Positions 35,033 to 42,800 of a stretch of DNA of 64,000 nt are shown one piece after another. The DNA lies in assembly GCA_029260215.1 (NCBI GenBank), contig JAJDDQ010000031.1, forward strand, positions 62,001 through 126,000. Reading direction: 5' to 3'. Position 1 is the first letter of the stretch. Each line of letters starts with the position of its first letter. Origin of the DNA: Phycisphaerae bacterium. GTDB taxonomy: Bacteria; Planctomycetota; Phycisphaerae; UBA1845. The notes under the pieces are model-generated. The model had not been told where the DNA came from. It searched no databases and saw only the letters and a list, made by a program, of their open reading frames with translations. A program made the translations under genes and the position numbers.

Positions 35033-36937
35033 ATGAGCAAACAGATGACGCTCGATTTCGCATCCGCAAAGGCCCAAAAGGCCAAGTCCGCCGATGCGCC
35101 GCCGACAAGCAAGAACAGGAATGACGACGTAATGCCACCCGACAAGCCCACGCGCTCGCGCAACGGTTCATCCGGAAAGAATGAAAAGAGCGTGGCGGAG
35201 AAGATGGCTTCGCAGCAGCGTGAGATTTCCATCTCGGAATTCTTCGCGAAAAACCGTCATCTGCTGGGCTTTGATAACAAACGCAAATCGCTGCTGACGA
35301 CGGTCAAGGAGGCCGTGGACAACAGCCTGGACGCATGTGAGGAAGCTCGCATTCTCCCGAAACTGCATGTCGAGGTGACGCAGACGGGTGAAGAGACGTT
35401 TCGCGTGCTCATTCGCGACAACGGTCCGGGCATTGTCAAGGCACAGATTCCGAACATCTTCGGCAAGTTGCTTTACGGGTCGAAGTTCCACCGCTTGAAA
35501 ATGTGTCGCGGGCAACAGGGCATCGGTATTAGTGCGGCTGGCATGTATGGGTTGATTACCACGGGCAAGCCGATCCGGGTTATCAGTCGCACGAAGCGCA
35601 ACAAGGCTCATCTTTACGAAATCGCCATCGACACCAAAAAGAACAGGCCCGACATTATGCTCGATCAGGAGGTCGAAGTTGATTGGCCTCACGGTACGGA
35701 GGTGGTGATTGATCTGGTGGCGACCTACAACCGCGGTCGCCAGAGCATTGATGAATATCTCGAGCAGACGGCCATCGCCAACCCGCACGCGGAAATCAGT
35801 TTTGTTTCACCGACCGGTGAGCATGTGATGTTCCCGCAAGCCAGCAAGGAGCTGCCGGAGGAAACGCGCGAGATCAAGCCGCATCCGCATGGCATTGAAC
35901 TTGGCGTGTTGATGAAGATGCTCAAGGAGACCGAATCCAGCCAGGTCGGCGCATTCTTGCAACGGGAGTTTTCCCGTGTAAGCCCGACGGTTTGCAGGAC
36001 GGTGTGCGAAGCAGCCAAGATCACGCAGCGCACGTGGGTGAAGCAGATCGACTCGCACGGGGCTGAGCGCATTTTCAAGGCGTTTCAGAAGGCGCGCATT
36101 ATGGCGCCTTCGACGGATTGCCTGGCACCGATCGGCGGCCGGCAGATATTGGCTGGTTTGCTGAAGGGTTTGAAGGCCGAGTTTTACACAGCCACTTCGC
36201 GTTCACCGACCGTTTATCGCGGCAATCCGTTTCAGGTCGAGGTGGGGCTGGCGTACGGCGGGGATCTGCCGGGGGACCAGGGCGCGCGGCTGATTCGTTT
36301 TGCGAATCGCGTGCCGCTGTTGTACCAGCAGTCGCATTGTGCGGTGTACAAGTCCGTTTTGGACTCGAACTGGCGATCGTACGGCGTGCCGCAGAGCAAC
36401 GGGGCGCTGCCTCAAGGTCCGCTGGTCATCATGGTTCATTTTGCGAGCGTGTGGGTTCCGTTCACCTCGGAATCGAAGGAGGCCATCGCCGACTACGACG
36501 AAATTCGCAAGGAAGTAGGGTTGGCTGTCCGCGAGTGTGCCCGCAAGCTCCAGATTTTCATACGCCGTCGGAAGCGTACCGATCGTGAGGGCGAACGTCG
36601 CAGCGCGTTCCTGCGTTACATTCCGGAGGTCGCGTCGGCGTTGCAGGCGATTACCGGTGCGGACCGGAATCGTGTGATGGATCAGCTTACCGAGATCGCG
36701 CGTCTTCGGACTGAGTTGGCTGACCGCGAACTCGACGAAGATGGTCAGATCATCAAAAAGAGGGTTCGCAAGGATCAACTGGATGACGAACATACCGTGA
36801 TCGTCGAGCGCGATCCGGCGGATTCGAAATCGGACTTGTTTGAACCCGAGGACAATCGCATCATCAAGCGCGGGGTCAAAAGCCCGCGTGCCGGTCGCAA
36901 GACCAAAAAGACCGCTCGATCCCGCAAGGGGCGGTAG
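35033..36937 (+). CDS. top6B: Type IIB DNA topoisomerase VI subunit B
   Basis: 634 residues. The GHKL ATPase motifs are clear: ISISEFFAKNRHLLGFDNKR, N-box TVKEAVDNSLDACEEA, G1 RDNGPGIVKAQIPNIFG, G2 GQQGIGISAAGMYGLITTGK. The topoisomerase-VI transducer region follows (AREIKPHPHGIELG, SPTVYRGNPFQVEVGLAYGG, LLYQQSHCAVYKS). Archaeal Top6B has about 530 residues; the extra ~70 C-terminal residues are very basic (SPRAGRKTKKTARSRKGR). Topo VI relaxes and decatenates DNA with subunit A carrying the Tyr; no top6A is in the window. ATG 35033 is preferred to a TTG at 34835. Bacterial Topo VI is sporadic and suggests lateral transfer. Confidence 0.88.
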   Translation: MSKQMTLDFASAKAQKAKSADAPPTSKNRNDDVMPPDKPTRSRNGSSGKNEKSVAEKMASQQREISISEFFAKNRHLLGFDNKRKSLLTTVKEAVDNSLDACEEARILPKLHVEVTQTGEETFRVLIRDNGPGIVKAQIPNIFGKLLYGSKFHRLKMCRGQQGIGISAAGMYGLITTGKPIRVISRTKRNKAHLYEIAIDTKKNRPDIMLDQEVEVDWPHGTEVVIDLVATYNRGRQSIDEYLEQTAIANPHAEISFVSPTGEHVMFPQASKELPEETREIKPHPHGIELGVLMKMLKETESSQVGAFLQREFSRVSPTVCRTVCEAAKITQRTWVKQIDSHGAERIFKAFQKARIMAPSTDCLAPIGGRQILAGLLKGLKAEFYTATSRSPTVYRGNPFQVEVGLAYGGDLPGDQGARLIRFANRVPLLYQQSHCAVYKSVLDSNWRSYGVPQSNGALPQGPLVIMVHFASVWVPFTSESKEAIADYDEIRKEVGLAVRECARKLQIFIRRRKRTDREGERRSAFLRYIPEVASALQAITGADRNRVMDQLTEIARLRTELADRELDEDGQIIKKRVRKDQLDDEHTVIVERDPADSKSDLFEPEDNRIIKRGVKSPRAGRKTKKTARSRKGR

Positions 36938-36938
36938 G

Positions 36939-37014
36939 GTCCGCGCGGATTGAGGAAGACCATTTGATCTTGCTGGAGGCGGTGGGGTCCGCGCGGACTG
37001 AAGTCCGCGGCTCG
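36939..37014. repeat. Palindromic repeat, family C (partial plus full copy)
   Basis: GTCCGCGCGGATTGAGGA at 36939 starts a truncated copy and GTCCGCGCGGACTGAAGTCC plus GCGGCTCG at 36987-37014 is a full one; arms GCGGACT/AGTCCGC. Located directly after the topoisomerase stop. Confidence 0.7.
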
Positions 37015-37043
37015 TTGATATCGATGGAATGTGGCGTGTAAGA

Positions 37044-37082
37044 AAGTCCGCCCCGGTTTTAGAAAACCGGAGCGGACTTCTT
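37044..37082. terminator. Bidirectional terminator hairpin
   Basis: AAGTCCGCCCCGGTTTT (37044-37060) pairs with AAAACCGGAGCGGACTT (37063-37079), with one mismatch near the middle and a two-base loop. T-rich flanks occur on both strands, so it probably ends the topoisomerase gene and the convergent PEP-CTERM gene. Confidence 0.7.
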
Positions 37083-37112
37083 GTATGAACTCGGGTTGTT
37101 TGACGCGGCGGG

Positions 37113-37760
37113 TCAGGCGGCGCGTCTGCGTCGGATGCAGGCACAGGCACCGATCGCGAGCAGGACTACGGTGGCCGGCTCGGGTACCGGGGTTTCCTTG
37201 AGCGTGAACAGCGTGAACGGTGCTTGCTGACTTGGGACCACGTCGATGTAGAGGTCGCCGGTCAAACCCGGGAACCAGATTCCACCGTCGGCTACCACGC
37301 CGCCGTCGACGTTGAACACGGTCAGGTCGTCACTGAAGGTCTGGTTGCTGAATGGCGAAGTCGTGAAACCCGAACCAAAGGTCGACGCCGAGTTGAACGT
37401 AGCGTTGCCGCTGTCGAGCAATTCCATCCGGAAACCGGTCCAATCCGAACCGGTCGAATTCGAAATAATCTCGTCGTTGATGATGATTTGCGAGACCGCC
37501 GGCCAGGCGATCTGCCTGAAGACGATCGGAATCGTCGGGAAGAGTCCCGCTTCGTTGGGGCCTTGGAGGAATTGGGCGCTTTTTTCGATGAATACAGCGT
37601 CGTCGGTGACGGCGTCGACGGCGATGTCTACCAAGCCGTCAAGTGAGCTGTCCCAAATCGCTTCCCAACCCGAATCGCCGAGGACGATGGTTCCGGCGTG
37701 TGCCGGTTGTGCCACGCAAACCGTGAGCGCAAGCAAAGTACCTAGTGCCAAACGACCCAT
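37113..37760 (-). CDS. PEP-CTERM sorting-domain protein under leader control
   Basis: 215 residues: signal peptide (ALGTLLALTVCVAQPAHAG), a beta-rich body resembling choice-of-anchor secreted domains (DWTGFRMELLDSGNATF), and the C-terminal anchor VPEPATVVLLAIGACACI followed by RRRRAA. GGAGGAGGC lies just upstream of the start. The gene is transcribed from a clear promoter (37948-37919) with a 150-base leader that contains an intrinsic terminator, suggesting attenuation. Exosortase-processed surface protein of unknown function. Confidence 0.88.
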   Translation of the reverse strand: MGRLALGTLLALTVCVAQPAHAGTIVLGDSGWEAIWDSSLDGLVDIAVDAVTDDAVFIEKSAQFLQGPNEAGLFPTIPIVFRQIAWPAVSQIIINDEIISNSTGSDWTGFRMELLDSGNATFNSASTFGSGFTTSPFSNQTFSDDLTVFNVDGGVVADGGIWFPGLTGDLYIDVVPSQQAPFTLFTLKETPVPEPATVVLLAIGACACIRRRRAA

Positions 37761-37822
37761 TTTGTGCCTCCTCCGTTCAACTGTGCGCCCCCGTCCGCCC
37801 GTTCACCTGCGTGCGGGGACAC

Positions 37823-37868
37823 AAAAAAAAGAGAGTCCGAGCGCATTTGCTCAGAACTCTCTCTCAAT
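37823..37868 (-). promoter_or_regulatory. Leader terminator hairpin (attenuator candidate)
   Basis: On the minus strand GAGAGAGAGTTCTGAGC (about 37868-37849) pairs with GCTCGGACTCTC with one bulged T, and is followed directly by eight T (37830-37823). It lies between the promoter and the start codon at 37760, about 62 bases ahead of it. An intrinsic terminator in the 5' leader with no gene upstream implies read-through control by protein, RNA or ligand. Confidence 0.65.
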
Positions 37869-37918
37869 AATCCCAAAATCCTACCGCGCACCCGGCCCAA
37901 CCCGTTCACGCGATCCTG

Positions 37919-37948
37919 AGTATCCTCAAAACGACCCCCCGGTGTCAA
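37919..37948 (-). promoter_or_regulatory. Promoter of the minus-strand PEP-CTERM gene
   Basis: On the minus strand TTGACA (37948-37943), an 18-base spacer and GATACT (37924-37919). The transcription start would be near 37912, leaving a leader of roughly 150 bases that includes the terminator hairpin at 37868-37823. Confidence 0.65.
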
Positions 37949-38038
37949 GTAAATCTCAAAATAATCGTAATCTATTTTAATACATAGGGTTGTGGCGTGT
38001 CCGATAATTGTTTGCACAGCCTCGAACGGTGGAATAAA

Positions 38039-38605
38039 ATGCGTACCATGGCATGGATTGAAATGGTTCCGATAAAAGCGGCAGAGGGGCTCCTTGGGCG
38101 GTTGTACGAGGGGGCGATGAAGCGTGCGGGCAGGGTGTTCAACATCGTGCGTGTGCAGAGTCAGAATCCCCCCGTTCTTCAGGCGGGTATGGGGTTGTAC
38201 ATGGGGATAATGTTCAAGGAATCGCCGTTGTCGCGGGGGCAGCGGGAGATGCTGGCTACCGTCGTCTCGCGTGCGAACGAGTGCTATTACTGAACGTTCG
38301 CCCACGGGGAAGACCTCCGGGTTGAGGTCAAGGACGATGTGCTGGTTGAGGCTGTCAAAACCGACTACCGCGAGGCTGACCTTTCGGCTGGGGATCGGGC
38401 GTTGTGCGATTTTGCGGCGAAGCTGACGCGAACGCCGGGGGCGATGTCGGCCGACGATGTCGGTGCGTTGCGGCTGGCAGGGTTCAGCGATCGAGCGATT
38501 CACGACGCGGCTCAGACGATCGCGTACTTCAATTACATCAATCGAATCGCGGATGGTCTCGGGGTTGATCTCGAACCTGAGATGCCACCGCCACCGGCGC
38601 GTTGA
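38039..38605 (+). CDS. AhpD-like peroxidase-family protein, candidate selenoprotein (UGA at 38291)
   Basis: Two ORF halves in one frame, interrupted by a single TGA at 38291-38293, give a 188-residue carboxymuconolactone-decarboxylase/AhpD-like protein (alkylhydroperoxidase-type, peroxidase-related family). The first half ends SRANECYY; the UGA follows; the second continues TFAHGEDLRVEVKDD. The family motif here is CxxCxxxH, so the UGA stands at the second Cys (residue 85; C82-x-x-U85-x-x-x-H89). The second half has its usual features (AVKTDYREADLSAGDRALCD, YFNYINRIADGLGVDLEPE). The start ATG 38039 has GGTGGA five bases upstream. A SECIS-like hairpin lies at 38312-38329. The alternative is a nonsense mutation, but both halves show intact family sequence. 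Confidence 0.8.
38312..38329 (+). promoter_or_regulatory. Candidate bacterial SECIS element
   Basis: GACCTC (38312-38317), loop CGGGTT (38318-38323), GAGGTC (38324-38329): a perfect six-base-pair stem. The apical loop begins 25 bases after the UGA and has G as second base, matching the described bacterial SECIS rule of a G among the first two loop bases and a distance of about 16-37 bases. It is translated sequence in frame. Confidence 0.55.
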
Positions 38606-38763
38606 GTGCGGACCGGATCGGTCTGCGGCGGGCGTGACGGCAGTTGTGAAAATCATTACAATTCGGCTCGACGCGGAAAGCCCGCGAGCGTGTGGTTTGG
38701 GCATCCCCGATGCGCGTTGGCGGTGCCTGTTACTCACTCACCACTGAATTAAAGTGACAACTG

Positions 38764-39906
38764 ATGGACTTTGAACTTTCGGACGACTTGGTAGCGCTTC
38801 GAGAAATGGCTCGGCGGTTCGCGGCGGAGGAAATCGCCCCTCATGCGCGGGCTTGGGATCGTGACGGTGAGATTCCGATGGAGGCGATCAGAAAGCTGGG
38901 CGAGCTTGGATTTATGGGCACGCTGGCACCTACGGAATTAGGTGGGGCGGAGCTGGGCTATCTGGGCAACGCCATTGTGGTCGAGGAAATCGCCCGTCAG
39001 TGCGGCGGGACGGCGCTGATGTTGGCTGCCCACAATGGATTGTGCCAAGGGCATATCCTGTTGTCCGGCAGCGATGAGCAAAAGCGGAAGTACATTCCGA
39101 AGCTGGCTTCGGGCGAGATGATCGGCTCCTGGTGCCTGACGGAGCCGAGTTGTGGAAGCGATGCGGCGGCGCTCAAGACGCGGGCGGTTCTCGACGGGGA
39201 CGAATGGGTCATCAACGGCTCGAAGATGTTTATCACCAACGGCCATCGTGCGGGTGTGTTTGTGGTGACGGCGCGGACTTCTGACGAGAGCAAGACCAAG
39301 GGAATCAGCGCGTTCATCGTGGACCGGGAGACGAAGGGCCTGTCGACTGGCATCAAAGAAGACAAGATGGGCATGCGGGCCAGCGATACGGTGCCGGTGA
39401 ATTTTGAGGATGTGCGGATTCCGAAAGAGAGCCTGTGCGGCGAACTCAATATGGGGTTCATCGATACGCTGAAAGTGCTGGAGCGCGGGCGGATTACGAT
39501 CGGAGCGTTGTCGGTCGGTCTTGGTCGGGGGGCGTTGGAAGAAGCACTCTCTTACGGCAAGCAGCGGGAGCAGTTCGGTAAGCCGCTGACCGAGCATCAG
39601 ACGATTCAGATGATGCTGGCGGACATGGCGATGGAGGTCGAGGCGGCTCGGCTGATGGTTCACAAGGCCGGCATTTTGCAGGATCAGGGTCAGGCGACAG
39701 AGATTGAATCCGCGATGTGCAAGTTGTTTGCGAGCGAGATCGCGACGAAGGCCTGCTTGAACGGGATACAGATTTGTGGCGGGTATGGCTACACGAAGGA
39801 TATCCCGATCGAGCGGTTGATGCGTGATGCGAAGCTGTGCGAGATTGGTGAGGGATCGAGTCAGGTGCAGCGGATGATTATCTCGCGGCGACTGTTGGAT
39901 TTGTAG
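38764..39906 (+). CDS. Acyl-CoA dehydrogenase
   Basis: 380 residues, FAD-dependent alpha,beta-dehydrogenation of an acyl-CoA with electron transfer flavoprotein as acceptor. Features: GSWCLTEPSCGSDAAALKT (FAD/substrate loop), the middle beta domain NGSKMFITNGHRAGVFVV, and the C-terminal GYGYTKDIPIERLMRDAK followed by EIGEGSSQVQR, whose Glu is at the place of the catalytic base of short/medium-chain enzymes. Start ATG 38764. It lies 18 bases before a second acyl-CoA dehydrogenase and heads a catabolic cluster to 46.6 kb. Confidence 0.92.
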   Translation: MDFELSDDLVALREMARRFAAEEIAPHARAWDRDGEIPMEAIRKLGELGFMGTLAPTELGGAELGYLGNAIVVEEIARQCGGTALMLAAHNGLCQGHILLSGSDEQKRKYIPKLASGEMIGSWCLTEPSCGSDAAALKTRAVLDGDEWVINGSKMFITNGHRAGVFVVTARTSDESKTKGISAFIVDRETKGLSTGIKEDKMGMRASDTVPVNFEDVRIPKESLCGELNMGFIDTLKVLERGRITIGALSVGLGRGALEEALSYGKQREQFGKPLTEHQTIQMMLADMAMEVEAARLMVHKAGILQDQGQATEIESAMCKLFASEIATKACLNGIQICGGYGYTKDIPIERLMRDAKLCEIGEGSSQVQRMIISRRLLDL

Positions 39907-39924
39907 AAGAAAGGGATCGGTCGA

Positions 39925-41091
39925 ATGGATTATCAGCTTGACGAAGACCATCAGATGCTTCAGCAGTCGGTGCGTGATTTTGCGTTGAAGGAAGTGGCGC
40001 CGGGGGCGGAAGAGCGCGATCAGACGGGCGAGTTGCCGAAGGGGCTTCGCGATCAGATCACCGAGCTCGGGCTCATGGGTGTGTGCATTCCCGAGCAATA
40101 CGGTGGCGCGGGGATGGATTGCATGTCTTCCACGATTGTGGTTGAGGAGGTCTCAAAGGCGTGCGCTGGGACGGGTGTATATCTGAGTGCGCACAACTCT
40201 TTGTGCGTGGACCCGATAGTGGCGTTCGGGAATGAAGATCAGAAGAAAAAGTACCTGCCCAAGCTGGCAAGCGGGACGGTGGGGTGTTTGTCGTTGACCG
40301 AAGCGGGCAGCGGTAGCGACGCGGGATCGGCGTGCTGCATGGCTGTCGAAGAGAAGGACGGCTGGCGCATCAACGGCAGCAAGATTTTCGTGACCAACGG
40401 CAAAGAAGCTGGCGTGATGGTGCTCATCGCGGTGACGGACCCGGACAACGCGCGTCGCCGGTTGAGTGCGTTCATTGTCGAGCAGCCTTGGCCTGGGTTG
40501 CGTGTTGGGAAGCTCGAAAAGAAGCTGGGTATCAAGTGCAGCTCTACGGCGGAGTTCGTGTTTGAGGATTGTGTGATTCCGAAGGAGAACCTTCTCGGCG
40601 AGCGTGGTAAGGGTTTTAGTGTGGCGCTCGCGACTTTGGACGGCGGGCGGATCGGGATCGGTGCGCAGGCGCTGGGTATCGCACAGGCGTGCTTGTACGA
40701 AGCCACCAAGTACGCGCGGACGCGGGAGCAGTTCAATAGGCCTATCGGAAAATTCCAGGCGATTCAGAACAAGATTGCGGATATGGCGTTGCGTATCGAA
40801 GCCTCGCGCGGTCTGTTGTATCGGGCGGCGTGGTTGAAGGATCAGAAGCGGCCGTACGGTTACTACAGCGCGATGGCGAAGTTGTACGCGAGCGAGACGG
40901 CATCGCTTTGTGCGAATCACGCGGTGCAGGTTTTTGGTGGGTATGGGTATTGTCAGGATTATCCCGTGGAGCGGTTCTTGCGCGATGCGAAGATTACGGA
41001 GATTTACGAAGGGACGAGTGAGATTCACCGGATCGTTATTGCGCGGAATTTGATTAAGAATACCGAGGAAGTTTTTTCGGCGCGGGTTTAG
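39925..41091 (+). CDS. Acyl-CoA dehydrogenase
   Basis: 388 residues, paralogous to the preceding gene (MDYQLDEDHQMLQQSVRDFA). Flavin loop CLSLTEAGSGSDAGSACCM, beta domain INGSKIFVTNGKEAGVMVL, R-x-F region TREQFNRPIGKFQAIQNKIA and catalytic-Glu region IYEGTSEIHRIVIARNLI. This is the short-chain-type (butyryl/isobutyryl-CoA-like) pattern. AAGAAAGGGATCGG upstream of the ATG is the ribosome site. Two adjacent dehydrogenases suggest different chain or branch specificity, such as isobutyryl- and butyryl-CoA; that is inference. Confidence 0.92.
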   Translation: MDYQLDEDHQMLQQSVRDFALKEVAPGAEERDQTGELPKGLRDQITELGLMGVCIPEQYGGAGMDCMSSTIVVEEVSKACAGTGVYLSAHNSLCVDPIVAFGNEDQKKKYLPKLASGTVGCLSLTEAGSGSDAGSACCMAVEEKDGWRINGSKIFVTNGKEAGVMVLIAVTDPDNARRRLSAFIVEQPWPGLRVGKLEKKLGIKCSSTAEFVFEDCVIPKENLLGERGKGFSVALATLDGGRIGIGAQALGIAQACLYEATKYARTREQFNRPIGKFQAIQNKIADMALRIEASRGLLYRAAWLKDQKRPYGYYSAMAKLYASETASLCANHAVQVFGGYGYCQDYPVERFLRDAKITEIYEGTSEIHRIVIARNLIKNTEEVFSARV

Positions 41092-41189
41092 GTGAAGCGT
41101 GTGTGGGTGACATGGAATGCGTGTCGTGTGATCCACTGCACTTGTGGTTCTTGTTCGACTATTTATGACGTAACAGCGAGACGAGGGTG

Positions 41190-42044
41190 ATGGAAACAAG
41201 TAAATCGGTCGCGGTAATTGGTGCGGGGACGATGGGTCGGGGGATTGTGCAGACGTTTGCGCAGTCGGGGTTTGATGTCAAGGTTTTTGATGCTCAACCG
41301 GCTGCGCTGGAGAGCGCGGTGGGTTCGATCGGGAAGATGCTGAACAGGGCGGTCGAGAAGGGCAAGATGGAGCAGGCAGACGCCGACGCAGCCGTCAAGC
41401 GCATCACGCCGGTGAACTCTGTGTCCGATCTGGGTATGCCTTACCTGATCATCGAGGCGGCTACTGAGAACTCGGAAATCAAGGTTCAGATTCTCAAGTC
41501 GGTCGATCCGTTTCTTGAGGCGGGTGGCATTCTTGCGACGAATACGAGCAGTATCAGTGTGACGAAGCTCGGGGCGGTTGTATCGAAGCCGGAGCGGTTC
41601 ATCGGTATGCACTTTTTCAACCCCGTGCCTTTAATGAAGCTTGTCGAGGTTGTGGTGGGATTGGAAACGAGCGAGGAGACTGTTCGCGAGACGATGGCAC
41701 TAGCGGAGGCGGTGGGCAAGACGCCGCTGAAGGTGAACGATCATCCGGGTTTCGTTTCGAATCGCGTGCTGATGCCGATGATCAATGAGGCGGTTTTTAC
41801 GTTGCAGGATGGTGTGGCGGATGCCGAGACGATCGACGGTGTGATGAAGATGGGGATGAATCATCCGATGGGGCCTTTGGCGCTGGCGGATTTGATCGGT
41901 GTGGATGTTTGTTTTTTTATTCTTGAGGTGTTGCACCGTGATCTTGGTGAGGATCGTTATCGGCCTTGCCCGCTGTTGAGGAAGATGGTGGATGCGGGGC
42001 GGTTGGGTCGGAAGGCGAAGCGCGGGTTTTATGTTTATGACTGA
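41190..42044 (+). CDS. hbd: 3-hydroxybutyryl-CoA (3-hydroxyacyl-CoA) dehydrogenase
   Basis: 284 residues, NAD(P)-dependent oxidation of a 3-hydroxyacyl-CoA. The N-terminal Rossmann motif VAVIGAGTMGRGIVQTFAQ, IEAATENSEIKVQ, TNTSSISVTKLG, the catalytic-His region GMHFFNPVPLMKLVEVV, and NHPMGPLALADLIGVD in the C-terminal domain match the family. ATG 41190 with GAGGG just before it is used; a GTG three bases upstream is less likely. It is part of the acyl-CoA degradation cluster. Coding direction is the same as the neighbours, but a TA module follows. Confidence 0.93.
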   Translation: METSKSVAVIGAGTMGRGIVQTFAQSGFDVKVFDAQPAALESAVGSIGKMLNRAVEKGKMEQADADAAVKRITPVNSVSDLGMPYLIIEAATENSEIKVQILKSVDPFLEAGGILATNTSSISVTKLGAVVSKPERFIGMHFFNPVPLMKLVEVVVGLETSEETVRETMALAEAVGKTPLKVNDHPGFVSNRVLMPMINEAVFTLQDGVADAETIDGVMKMGMNHPMGPLALADLIGVDVCFFILEVLHRDLGEDRYRPCPLLRKMVDAGRLGRKAKRGFYVYD

Positions 42045-42086
42045 CGATCTTCCGGCAGTCGATGGGTATCGTCAAAGCACGCTTGA

Positions 42087-42428
42087 TTGGTGCGGCGGGT
42101 GATTACCATACTTTCAGATTCGAGGGTTGCGATCGCGGAACTCTGCCGCCGGTTCAAGGTGCGGCGGCTGGAGGTTTTCGGATCGGCGGTGGATGGGACG
42201 TTTCACCCGGAGTCGAGCGACATCGACTTTCTTGTCGAGTATTCTCGGCTGGCTTCCGGCGAAGCTTACGACGTCTATTTCGGATTACTGGAATCTCTTC
42301 AGGAGTTGTTCCAACGGCGCATTGACCTTGTTGATGTGGAGTGCCTGACGAATCCGTATTTCGTCGCAGGCGTGAACCGCAGTAGAAAGGTAATTTATGA
42401 CGCGCGATCCGCGGATGTATCTGTGTGA
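42087..42428 (+). CDS. mntA: MntA-like minimal nucleotidyltransferase antitoxin
   Basis: About 113 residues from TTG 42087 (GTG 42090 or 42099 are alternatives; none has an obvious ribosome site). The minimal nucleotidyltransferase motif GSAVDGTFHPESSDIDFLVEY (GSxxxG then D-x-D) follows ELCRRFKVRRLEVF; a third acidic residue lies in RIDLVDVE. In HepT-MntA systems this antitoxin AMPylates a Tyr of the HepT ribonuclease. The next gene overlaps by 32 bases and is the toxin. It is inserted between hbd and an enoyl-CoA hydratase gene. Confidence 0.85.
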   Translation: MVRRVITILSDSRVAIAELCRRFKVRRLEVFGSAVDGTFHPESSDIDFLVEYSRLASGEAYDVYFGLLESLQELFQRRIDLVDVECLTNPYFVAGVNRSRKVIYDARSADVSV

Positions 42429-42741
42429 CATGCTGGACGCCTGTCGATTTTTGCTGGATTTCACGAAAGGGAAGTCGCTCGCGGATTACACATCGGATCG
42501 CGGCTTTCGTTCTGCGGTGGAGCGTGAATTGCAGATTGTCGGCGAGGCGATGGTTCAGTTGGATTCGACTGCGCCCGAGCTTGCTGCACGCATCACCGAA
42601 CACGACAAGATCATTCACTTTCGACACGTGTTGGTTCACGGATATCATAGCTTGAAGCCGCAACTTGTGTGGGACGTCATCTCGACGAGACTTGACGCGC
42701 TGCGTGCGGAAGTTGAGATATTGATGACAGAGTCGAGTTAA
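42397..42741 (+). CDS. hepT: HepT-like ribonuclease toxin (DUF86)
   Basis: 114 residues of the DUF86/HepT family, a HEPN-domain RNase. MYLCDMLDACRFLLDFTKG at the N-terminus and RELQIVGEAMVQLDST follow the four-helix HEPN pattern; the catalytic Rx4-6H motif is RHVLVHGY (Arg-x4-His-x-Tyr), in which the Tyr is the AMPylation target in characterised systems. AAGGTAATTT directly precedes ATG 42397. It overlaps the antitoxin gene, the usual operon form. The RNase target is unknown. The pair may stabilise this chromosomal segment. Confidence 0.88.
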   Translation: MTRDPRMYLCDMLDACRFLLDFTKGKSLADYTSDRGFRSAVERELQIVGEAMVQLDSTAPELAARITEHDKIIHFRHVLVHGYHSLKPQLVWDVISTRLDALRAEVEILMTESS

Positions 42742-42800
42742 CAGCATCTCGTGCGTGGGTTGCGGTGAATTCACAATTTGAAAATGAGGAAGCCATCAAC

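Noticed and set aside
38039-38605. Plain pseudogene reading of the AhpD-like gene
   Set aside because: A random nonsense change at exactly the catalytic Cys with all other residues intact is less likely than Sec, but it cannot be excluded without the sel genes.
38938-40098. 386-residue minus-strand frame across the two acyl-CoA dehydrogenases
   Set aside because: Antisense to two conserved enzymes, His/Arg-rich composition typical of shadow frames.
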